From the NCBI GenBank assembly GCA_016195585.1, contig JACPZJ010000056.1, forward strand, positions 1 to 6,531: a stretch of DNA of 6,531 bases, in the 5' to 3' direction. The DNA comes from Nitrospirota bacterium (lineage in GTDB: Bacteria; Nitrospirota; CAKKRA01; 9FT-COMBO-42-15). The position numbers were made by a program, and so were the translations under genes. Below the pieces are notes generated by a model, which saw only the letters and a program-made list of their open reading frames with translations, made no database searches and was not told the DNA's origin. Shown in pieces: positions 1-5,737 of the stretch. Positions within the stretch are counted from its first letter, which is position 1, and each line of letters starts with the position of its first letter.

Positions 1-676
1 CCAGAAAATATTGATAGGGTAGAAAGTCCAGAGACCTGATGAGCCGGTAGCCTGCTTTCTGAAATTCCTTTTTCACTTCTTCTTCTGATATCTTGTGCGC
101 CAATGTGCGCGGGCCAACAGGGAGGGGCTTTTTGTAAAAGTCTACAATAACAATCCTGCCATTTGGCTTTAGCGTAGCAGCGAGCTTCTTTAAATAGTTC
201 AACCTGTCTTCAATATGATGGTATGTATTGCATATAAATATAACATCAACAGACTTTGCTGCCAGTTCAGGGTCATCCGGTTTAACAACTCTGGCCTCAT
301 AATTCTTTAAGTTCAGCTTGCGTGCATCCTCTCTCATATACTTTACCATTGAGGATTCTATATCAAGACCAATGGCCATGCCCTGAGGGCCGACAGCCTT
401 AGCAAAGAGCCGTGTAAAGTATCCTGTGCCAGCGCCGATATCTACAACAATATCTCCAGATTTCAGATTCATTTTTTGCACTACCTCATCAGGCTTCTGC
501 CATTCAGCCCTGTCAGGGGACTCAAATATCTCTACCCATTTCTGTATGTCGCTGAACTGCTGTTGTGCATGGGGCTGCTGATGTTTTTGCTCCCCTGTCC
601 ATACTGTTGCGGGATATACAAGAAATAATATAATAAAAAGAGCTGTCAGTTTATTACCAAAAAACTTTGATTTCAT
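1..676 (-). CDS. Exported-looking class I SAM-dependent methyltransferase, 3' end cut by window
   Basis: This is my own minus-strand translation: 225 codons from the ATG at 676-674, open to the window edge. The start is supported by a GGGAGGT ribosome binding site about 8 nt upstream. Residues 1-29 look like a Sec signal peptide: a basic n-region (K2, K4, K9), a hydrophobic core at about 10-26 and no lipobox cysteine. A class I methyltransferase fold follows. Motif I is VDIGAGTGYF (78-87), the acidic residue ending strand 2 is D105 (GLDI), the motif IV region is NTYHHIEDR (150-158), and LKPNGRIVIVDF (169-180) follows. The C-terminal stretch FLPYQYFL (218-225) resembles the usual end of this UbiE/ArsM-like group, so only a few residues are probably missing. 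The substrate is unknown. It lacks an obvious ArsM cysteine set; C149 is the only cysteine seen. Its start overlaps the nadC stop by 4 nt, so it is probably translationally coupled as the last visible gene of the valS-nadC operon. Methyltransferase identity is firm; export and substrate are inferred. Confidence 0.9.
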   Translation of the reverse strand, partial: MKSKFFGNKLTALFIILFLVYPATVWTGEQKHQQPHAQQQFSDIQKWVEIFESPDRAEWQKPDEVVQKMNLKSGDIVVDIGAGTGYFTRLFAKAVGPQGMAIGLDIESSMVKYMREDARKLNLKNYEARVVKPDDPELAAKSVDVIFICNTYHHIEDRLNYLKKLAATLKPNGRIVIVDFYKKPLPVGPRTLAHKISEEEVKKEFQKAGYRLIRSLDFLPYQYFL

Positions 677-1542
677 CTTCTTTTACCTCCCTGTCTGCCC
701 ACAGGCAGGTTAGCTATATCCATACTCATTGAAATTGACTTATATGAGTGCGTCAATGCACCGATTGAAATAATATCAACGCCTGTCAGTGCAGCCTCTC
801 TGACATTTTTAAGATTTATATTTCCTGATGCCTCAACAATAGCCCTTTTATTTATCAATGCCACGGCCTTTTTCATTATTTCAACAGGCATATTATCAAG
901 CATGATTATATCCGCTCCTGATGCAAGCGCCTCTTTTACCTCTTTCAGGTTCGTTGTCTCCACCTCTATCTTCATTGTATGCGGGATGTTTTGCCTTGTC
1001 ATCGCTACTGCCTTTTTTATACTGCCTGCAACCATGATATGATTATCCTTTATCATCACAGCATCATAAAGGCCAAAGCGGTGATTGTGTCCGCCGCCAA
1101 TAGCAACCGCATATTTCTCAAATATTCTCAGGCAGGGCGTGGTCTTTCGCGTGTCAGCAATTTTGGCTTTTGTCCCTGCGAGCTCATTTACAAAATGCGC
1201 TGTCAATGTGGCAATCCCAGAGAGCCTTTGTAAGATATTAAGCGCTGTCCGCTCACCTGCTAATAAAGCCCTTGCACTGCCTCTTATTTTCAAAATAGTT
1301 GTTCCCTTTTTAACCCGCACTCCATCTTTACATGAGGTAAACCTGACATTGACATCAAGCTGCCTGAAGACCTCCTCTGCAATAGGGATGCCTGCGATTA
1401 CTGCATCCTCTTCCAGAACAATCCTACCTATAGCAGCAGCCCTTTCAGGGACTATTGCCTCTGTTGTAACATCGCCGCTTCCAATATCCTCAGAAAGCGC
1501 CTGCCTTACAAAATCCACAATCACCTTTTTTGGTATTTTCAT
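673..1542 (-). CDS. nadC: Nicotinate-nucleotide diphosphorylase (carboxylating), quinolinate phosphoribosyltransferase
   Basis: This cytoplasmic enzyme of de novo NAD synthesis converts quinolinate and PRPP to nicotinate mononucleotide, CO2 and PPi. The 289-residue protein shows the full family signature. The N-terminal domain has ALSEDIGSGDVTT (15-27). Then come GERTALN (96-102), the DTRKTTPCLR active-site segment (130-139), GGGHNHRFGLYDAVMIKDNH (149-168), E194 in KIEVE, MLDNM (214-218), EASGNI (237-242) and the barrel end SIGALTHS (259-266). C137 sits where many homologues have glycine, which is a tolerated position as far as I recall. The catalytic domain normally ends near MDI (274-276). 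Residues 277-289 (ANLPVGRQGGKRR) are an extra tail partly encoded by a palindrome. The start lies 2 nt after the valS stop and has only a weak Shine-Dalgarno, so translation probably depends on coupling to valS. The stop overlaps the start of the downstream methyltransferase gene. The protein is complete, with no frameshift. Confidence 0.97.
   Translation of the reverse strand: MKIPKKVIVDFVRQALSEDIGSGDVTTEAIVPERAAAIGRIVLEEDAVIAGIPIAEEVFRQLDVNVRFTSCKDGVRVKKGTTILKIRGSARALLAGERTALNILQRLSGIATLTAHFVNELAGTKAKIADTRKTTPCLRIFEKYAVAIGGGHNHRFGLYDAVMIKDNHIMVAGSIKKAVAMTRQNIPHTMKIEVETTNLKEVKEALASGADIIMLDNMPVEIMKKAVALINKRAIVEASGNINLKNVREAALTGVDIISIGALTHSYKSISMSMDIANLPVGRQGGKRR
690..709 (-). repeat. Small palindrome at nadC/methyltransferase junction (LPVGRQG-type)
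   Basis: On the coding strand, CCTGCCTG (709-702), a TGGG loop and CAGACAGG (697-690) form an 8-bp stem with one G-T wobble. In frame it encodes LPVGRQ, residues 279-284 of NadC, beyond the normal end of the fold. The right arm runs straight into the GGGAGGT ribosome binding site of the methyltransferase gene (about 691-685). Similar LPVGRQ-type C-terminal tails occur, in my recollection, in unrelated proteins of many environmental bacterial genomes, suggesting a dispersed palindromic repeat. The inverted repeat is seen directly; its membership of a repeat family is inference. Confidence 0.6.
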
Positions 1543-1544
1543 TT

Positions 1545-4334
1545 TTATATTCTCAGCGCCTCTAATTTCTTTATACCATCTTCTATCTTATTCAATTTTT
1601 CTGTCAATTCTCTGTATTTCTCCTTCTCCTTCTCCACCACATCCTTTGGCGCCTTGTTGATGAAGTCCTGATTAGCGAGCTTCTTATTTATAAATTCTAT
1701 CTCCTTCTTTATTTTTTCAAGCTCCTTTTGAAGCCGGGGCAGCTCCCCGTCAAAATTCACAACCCCTTCAAGGGGGATATAAATCTCTGCATCCTTTAAC
1801 ACGGCTGTTGCAGCTATATGCGGCTTCATAATATCACTGCCTATTTTAATCCCCTTTGCCTTTGCGAGGAATTTAATATATTCAGAATGCTGCCTGTAAA
1901 GATCAGCCCTCTTTCCTTCTGCAGCCTTTAATAAGATATCTATCTCAACTGAAGGCGGGATATTCATCTCGCCGCGAATATTTCTCACGCAGCTTATCAC
2001 ATCCTGAAGAAGCCTTACCTCCTCTTCAATAGCATCATTAATCAGGCTTTCATCTGCCGAAGGGTAGGGGGCAAGCATTATTGATTCCATACCGCTTACT
2101 GCGCCAAGCTTGGGCAGCCTCTGCCATATCTCCTCTGTGATGAATGGCATAAAGGGATGAAGCAATCTCAATGATGTCTCAAGGCTGTGGATCATTACAG
2201 TCTGTGTTATGTTTCTTTTATCAGCATTGTCCTTTTTATATAGGACAGGTTTTGCAGCCTCAAGATACCAGTCGCAGAACTCATGCCAGATGAATTGATA
2301 AATAGCATTGGCTGCTTCATCAAATCTGTACTCCTGTAGGGATGCTGTAATCTCCTTTGTCAGCCTATTCAGCCTGCTTAATATCCATCTGTCAAAGATA
2401 TTATATCCTTTAATATCCTTTTTAATGTCTCCCTTTACATTCATCAGGGCAAATCTTGATGCATTCCATATCTTGTTGCAGAAATTTCTGTAGCCTTCTA
2501 TCCTATCCTCTGAAAGCTTTATGTCCCTGCCCGGTGATGCCATTGCAGAGAGCGTGAACCTCAGCGCATCTGCCCCGAACCGGTCAATCATTATCAGAGG
2601 GTCAATAACATTTCCACGCGACTTGCTCATCTTCTGGCCATCTGCATCCCGCACAAGGGCATGGATATACACATCCTTAAAAGGCACGTCATTCATAAAC
2701 TTAAGACCCATCATAATCATCCTTGCAACCCAAAAGAAGATGATGTCAAAACCTGTAACAAGCGTGTCTGTTGGATAGAATTTAGACAGTTCTGTTGTCT
2801 TCTTTGGCCAGCCGAGCGTGGAGAATGGCCATAAGGCAGAGGAGAACCATGTGTCAAGCACATCCTCATCTTGTATAAGCTTTGAAGAACCGCATGTGGG
2901 ACATTTCAAGGGGGCGGTCTTTGTTACAATCGGAGTGAGATTTTTCTTTAGTATATTAAGATAGATAGGAACAGTTCCTTCATCGTCATAATGGCAAGGT
3001 TTTAATCCTGACTCTGTTTCTCTTACAAAATCTATTTTGTTACAATCAACACAATACCATGCAGGTATCTGATGCCCCCACCATATCTGGCGCGATATGC
3101 ACCAGTCCTTTATGTTTCTCATCCATTCAAAATATGTATTCTCCCAACCTCTGGGAATAAACCGTGTTTTGTCTCCCTCCACCGCTTTAATAGCTTCTTT
3201 AGCAAGAGTCTCCATCTTTACATACCACTGAGGTGAAAGATATGGCTCAATAACCGTTTTGCATCTATAACACTTACCAATAGTGTGTTTATGATCCTCT
3301 GCTTTTATTAAAAAATCTTTCTTTTTTAAGATGTGTATAACTTTTTCTCTTGCTTTATGCACATGGAGGTCGCCTACCTGTTTCATAACTTCTAGTTCCA
3401 CATCCTGAAGATATGGGTTTATGTGGGCATTTTCACTAAGGATATTTATCTTTTTAAGGTCATGCCTAATCCCTGTCTCAAAGTCATTAAAATCATGGGC
3501 GGGCGTTATCTTTACAGCGCCAGTGCCAAACTCTATGTCAACTATTGCATCAGCAATTATTGGAATCCTGCGAGATGTAAGAGGCAGTAAAACCTCTTTG
3601 CCTATGAACTTATTATACCGCTCATCCTCAGGATGAACAGCCACTGCTGTATCGCCAAGCATAGTCTCAGGTCTTGTTGTTGCAACAGTTAAGAATATTT
3701 TCGGATCATCTACAAAGTGATAGCGAATGTAATAGAGCTTTCCTGAAACCTCCTCATGCTCCACCTCTATATCAGAAAGGGCTGTCAAACACCTGGGACA
3801 CCAATTGATAAGTCGTTCAGCCCTATAAATAAGTCCTTCATCATACAGCCGTACAAAGACCTCTTTCACAGCATACGAGAGGCCCTCGTCCATGGTGAAT
3901 CTTTCCCTATTCCAGTCGCAGGATGAGCCGAGCCTTTTAAGCTGTTTTATTATTGTCCCGCCTGACTCCTCTTTCCACTTCCACACACGTTCAACAAATT
4001 TCTTTCTGCCAATGACATATCTCGTTAACCCCTCATTTGCGAGCTGCCTCTCCACTACATTCTGTGTTGCAATGCCTGCATGGTCTGTACCCGGCATCCA
4101 GAGGACATTGTATCCAGCCATCCTTTTATAGCGGATAAGAATATCCTGTAATGTGTTATTCAGGGCATGGCCCATGTGCAGCGAACCGGTTATGTTTGGC
4201 GGCGGGATGACAATGGCATAGGGTTTTTTATCTGAATTCTCGTCGGCATGAAAAAGGCCTTTCTCTTCCCAGAAGGCATACCATCTATTCTCTACATCCT
4301 TCGGCTCATAGGTCTTATTTAATTCCTGAGACAT
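1545..4334 (-). CDS. valS: Valyl-tRNA synthetase (class I aaRS)
   Basis: This enzyme charges tRNA-Val with valine in the cytoplasm and hydrolyses misacylated Thr-tRNA-Val. The 929 residues are full length for bacterial ValRS. In order: PPPNITGSLHMGHAL (44-58) with the HIGH motif as HMGH (53-56); a metal-type CPRC (179-182) that pairs with CYRC (355-358); the CP1 editing domain with TTRPETMLGDTAVAVHP (219-235) and GTGAVKITPAHDFNDF (270-285); WCISRQIWWGHQIPAWYC (411-428); a second CxxC pair, 428-431 and 478-481; DEDVLDTWFSSALWPFSTLGWP (489-510); KMSKS (568-572); the anticodon-binding domain at about 645-800; and a C-terminal tRNA-binding coiled coil at about 865-925, rich in K, E and L. About 46 residues separate CVDC from CPTC, more than I expect. 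The start is fixed by an in-frame TAA at 4364-4362, with no other start codon between. It is the first gene of the operon with nadC. Confidence 0.98.
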   Translation of the reverse strand: MSQELNKTYEPKDVENRWYAFWEEKGLFHADENSDKKPYAIVIPPPNITGSLHMGHALNNTLQDILIRYKRMAGYNVLWMPGTDHAGIATQNVVERQLANEGLTRYVIGRKKFVERVWKWKEESGGTIIKQLKRLGSSCDWNRERFTMDEGLSYAVKEVFVRLYDEGLIYRAERLINWCPRCLTALSDIEVEHEEVSGKLYYIRYHFVDDPKIFLTVATTRPETMLGDTAVAVHPEDERYNKFIGKEVLLPLTSRRIPIIADAIVDIEFGTGAVKITPAHDFNDFETGIRHDLKKINILSENAHINPYLQDVELEVMKQVGDLHVHKAREKVIHILKKKDFLIKAEDHKHTIGKCYRCKTVIEPYLSPQWYVKMETLAKEAIKAVEGDKTRFIPRGWENTYFEWMRNIKDWCISRQIWWGHQIPAWYCVDCNKIDFVRETESGLKPCHYDDEGTVPIYLNILKKNLTPIVTKTAPLKCPTCGSSKLIQDEDVLDTWFSSALWPFSTLGWPKKTTELSKFYPTDTLVTGFDIIFFWVARMIMMGLKFMNDVPFKDVYIHALVRDADGQKMSKSRGNVIDPLIMIDRFGADALRFTLSAMASPGRDIKLSEDRIEGYRNFCNKIWNASRFALMNVKGDIKKDIKGYNIFDRWILSRLNRLTKEITASLQEYRFDEAANAIYQFIWHEFCDWYLEAAKPVLYKKDNADKRNITQTVMIHSLETSLRLLHPFMPFITEEIWQRLPKLGAVSGMESIMLAPYPSADESLINDAIEEEVRLLQDVISCVRNIRGEMNIPPSVEIDILLKAAEGKRADLYRQHSEYIKFLAKAKGIKIGSDIMKPHIAATAVLKDAEIYIPLEGVVNFDGELPRLQKELEKIKKEIEFINKKLANQDFINKAPKDVVEKEKEKYRELTEKLNKIEDGIKKLEALRI

Positions 4335-4345
4335 CGTTATATAAG

Positions 4346-4355
4346 CTCCTCCTTT
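4346..4355 (-). promoter_or_regulatory. valS ribosome binding site
   Basis: On the minus strand the sequence AAAGGAGGAG precedes the valS ATG. It is a very strong match to the anti-Shine-Dalgarno, although the spacing is rather long: 13 nt from AGGAGG, or 11 nt from the last GGAG. It supports the chosen start. The predicted leader is only about 26 nt, which leaves no room for a T-box or attenuator. Confidence 0.75.
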
Positions 4356-4366
4356 AAAATTTTATA

Positions 4367-4395
4367 ATAATAACATCATTCATAGCTATTGTAAA
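4367..4395 (-). promoter_or_regulatory. Predicted sigma70-type promoter of the valS-nadC-methyltransferase operon
   Basis: The minus strand has a -35 box TTTACA (4395-4390), a spacer of exactly 17 nt (4389-4373) and a -10 box TATTAT (4372-4367). Each hexamer matches the consensus at 5 of 6 positions. Transcription would start near 4360, just upstream of the valS ribosome binding site. The -35 box lies 13 bp clear of the palindromic element at 4409-4547, so it does not need the element. This is a prediction from sequence only. Confidence 0.65.
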
Positions 4396-4408
4396 GAGGT
4401 TGCAGCAG

Positions 4409-4547
4409 CCCAAATCCCGATTTAGACTTGATAACGGCTCGTCTTTGCTGTCATTGCGAGAACCCGAAGGGTTCGTGGCAATCTCATATCAAAAGGCAAG
4501 ATTGCTTCGTTTCGCTCGCAATGACAATTTCTAAATCGGGATTTGGG
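4409..4547. repeat. 139-bp nested inverted-repeat element (MITE-like / dispersed palindromic repeat)
   Basis: The outer arms at 4409-4426 and 4530-4547 are a perfect 18-bp inverted repeat (CCCAAATCCCGATTTAGA and its complement). Nested inside is a perfect 12-bp inverted repeat, TGTCATTGCGAG (4449-4460) against CTCGCAATGACA (4515-4526). Next comes GCAATCT (4478-4484) against AGATTGC (4499-4505). The interior is therefore an inverted duplication of a unit TGTCATTGCGAG-spacer-GCAATCT, with spacers of 17 and 9 nt. The longer spacer holds its own hairpin: GAACCC at 4460-4465, loop GAA, GGGTTC at 4469-4474. It has no coding potential. The core (TCATTGCGAG ... GCAATCTC ... GATTGCTTCG ... CTCGCAATGAC) resembles an intergenic repeat I recall from many unrelated bacterial genomes. 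I see no clear target-site duplication. Mobility is inference. Confidence 0.8.
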
Positions 4548-4563
4548 AGCAATCAGGTTTTTC

Positions 4564-4592
4564 TTGACCGTGCATGAAAAGTGTGGTTTAAT
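4564..4592 (+). promoter_or_regulatory. Predicted sigma70-type promoter of the aldolase-phosphofructokinase operon
   Basis: A -35 box TTGACC (4564-4569) and a -10 box TTTAAT (4587-4592) are separated by 17 nt. Each matches the consensus at 5 of 6 positions. The start point would be near 4599, giving a leader of about 23 nt before the ATG at 4622. The -35 box begins 16 bp beyond the right arm of the palindromic element. This is a prediction from sequence only. Confidence 0.62.
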
Positions 4593-4607
4593 TTCTAAAT
4601 ATTAACC

Positions 4608-4615
4608 AAGGAGAG
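4608..4615 (+). promoter_or_regulatory. Aldolase ribosome binding site
   Basis: AAGGAGAG ends 6 nt before the ATG at 4622, with 8 nt between GGAG and the start codon. It is near optimal and supports the assigned start. Confidence 0.75.
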
Positions 4616-4621
4616 CTAATT

Positions 4622-5725
4622 ATGAATACTGAAAGGCTGAATGGTGTTGTTTCTATTAAAAATGGAAGGCCTCAGATAATTAACCCCGATGCCTTAAAAG
4701 GTCTTATGGATGATCTTATCTATGAGGCGGTGTTTACGAGGCCGCTTGAATTTACATCAGTTGTCCTTGCTGCTGCTGTAAGGGAAGGATTTAAAGGCCC
4801 TGTCTTTATTCAGGGCGACCACTTTCAGCTTGTTAGAAGGAATTTTCTTTCAGACCCGGATGCCGAAACGAATTATTTAAAAGGTTTGATAAAAGAGGCA
4901 ATAGAAGCAGAGTTTTATAACATAGACATTGACGCCTCCACACTTGTTGACCTTGAGAAACCGACAATTTCCGAACAACAGAGGCCGAATTTTGAAAAGA
5001 CAGCAGAGCTATCTGAACATATCAGGCAGATGCAGCCAGCAGGGATTACAATATCTGTTGGAGGCGAGATAGGCGAGATAGGAGGCAAGAACAGCACACC
5101 TGAAGAGCTGCGGGCATATCTTGATGGGTTTAAGAAAATCTTTAGAGGCGCAAATGGCCTGAGCAAGATAAGTGTGCAGACAGGCACAACACATGGGGGA
5201 GTTGTACTGCCTGACGGCACCCTTGCAAAGGTAAAGATAGACTTTGATACACTCAGAGTTTTATCTGACATAGCAAGAAGAGAATACGGCCTCTCAGGCT
5301 GTGTCCAGCACGGCGCCTCCACACTTCCGGAGGAGGCATTTCACATGTTCCCTGAGACAGGGACATCAGAGGTGCATCTTGCCACAGGCTTCCAGAATAT
5401 AATATACGATAGCAAACACCTGCCTGAGGAATTCAGAAAAGAGGTTTATGGCTTCATAAAACAGGAATATGCCAAAGAGAAGAAAGGGGACCAGACAGAG
5501 GATCAGTTTATCTATAGCACACGGAAAAAGGGATTCGGGCCTTTAAAAAAGAAATGGTGGGATATACCCTTGGCTGCAAGAGAGCCTGTTATGAAGGAGC
5601 TTGAGGCCATGTTTGAACTGCTTTTTGGTAAATTAAAGGTGGGGAATACAAAAGATGTTGTAGCAAGGACAGTAAGGCCTGTGGTTGTTAAGAAAGAGGT
5701 AAATCCTGAGGTATTGGGCGGTTGA
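4622..5725 (+). CDS. fba: Class II (zinc) fructose-bisphosphate aldolase family protein
   Basis: Class II aldolases cleave fructose 1,6-bisphosphate reversibly to glyceraldehyde 3-phosphate and dihydroxyacetone phosphate in the cytoplasm, using a divalent metal. The 367-residue protein carries the family landmarks in order: FIQGDHFQL (62-70), with D66 as the likely catalytic acid and H67 as a metal ligand; NIDIDAST (100-107), like the MIDGS motif; GGEIGEIGG (147-155), with E149 matching the conserved Glu-x-Gly; VQTGTTHGG (185-193), metal ligand H191; VQHGAST (228-234), metal ligand H230; and HLATGFQNIIYD (252-263), the phosphate-binding end. It belongs to a variant branch, with GDHF rather than the LDHG/LDHH of GatY/KbaY-type enzymes. 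A charged tail (about 340-367) follows the barrel and has no motif I recognise. Tagatose 1,6-bisphosphate is an alternative substrate, but the adjacent phosphofructokinase gene favours fructose bisphosphate. It is the first gene of a two-gene unit. Confidence 0.92.
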   Translation: MNTERLNGVVSIKNGRPQIINPDALKGLMDDLIYEAVFTRPLEFTSVVLAAAVREGFKGPVFIQGDHFQLVRRNFLSDPDAETNYLKGLIKEAIEAEFYNIDIDASTLVDLEKPTISEQQRPNFEKTAELSEHIRQMQPAGITISVGGEIGEIGGKNSTPEELRAYLDGFKKIFRGANGLSKISVQTGTTHGGVVLPDGTLAKVKIDFDTLRVLSDIARREYGLSGCVQHGASTLPEEAFHMFPETGTSEVHLATGFQNIIYDSKHLPEEFRKEVYGFIKQEYAKEKKGDQTEDQFIYSTRKKGFGPLKKKWWDIPLAAREPVMKELEAMFELLFGKLKVGNTKDVVARTVRPVVVKKEVNPEVLGG

Positions 5726-5726
5726 A

Positions 5727-5734
5727 GGGAGGAG
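5727..5734 (+). promoter_or_regulatory. Phosphofructokinase ribosome binding site
   Basis: GGGAGGAG lies within the 12-nt gap after the aldolase stop, 3 nt before the ATG at 5738 (5 nt from GGAGG). It is strong though closely spaced, and fixes the start of the downstream gene. Confidence 0.7.
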
Positions 5735-5737
5735 ACT

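Noticed and set aside
1150..1152. Cys at NadC residue 137 in TRKTTPCLR as a possible loss of function
   Set aside because: This position varies among homologues as I recall, and the catalytic Arg, Lys and His residues around it are intact.
1085..1660. Open frame of 191 codons on the plus strand opposite nadC and the end of valS
   Set aside because: It lies wholly antisense to clearly conserved coding sequence, its translation is low-complexity (Ser, Pro and Leu rich) and resembles no family I know. It is a shadow of nadC/valS.
4335..4366. T-box or other leader riboswitch controlling valS
   Set aside because: The predicted leader is only about 26 nt. No specifier stem, T-box consensus or terminator is seen, even when the whole intergenic region is considered.
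4460..4474. GAACCC-GAA-GGGTTC hairpin as a rho-independent terminator
   Set aside because: No T-run follows on either strand, and it is better explained as part of the nested repeat element. Both flanking genes point away from it.
4409..4547. CRISPR array or tRNA/ncRNA gene in the intergenic region
   Set aside because: The repeats are inverted, not regularly spaced direct repeats, and no cloverleaf or known RNA motif is visible.
5063..5080. Perfect 9-bp tandem duplication GGCGAGATA x2
   Set aside because: It encodes GEIGEI, part of the conserved metal-site segment of class II aldolases, so it reflects protein conservation and not a DNA repeat of interest.
4915..5322. Minus-strand open frame within the aldolase gene
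   Set aside because: It is antisense to a conserved enzyme and has no recognisable domain or convincing ribosome binding site.
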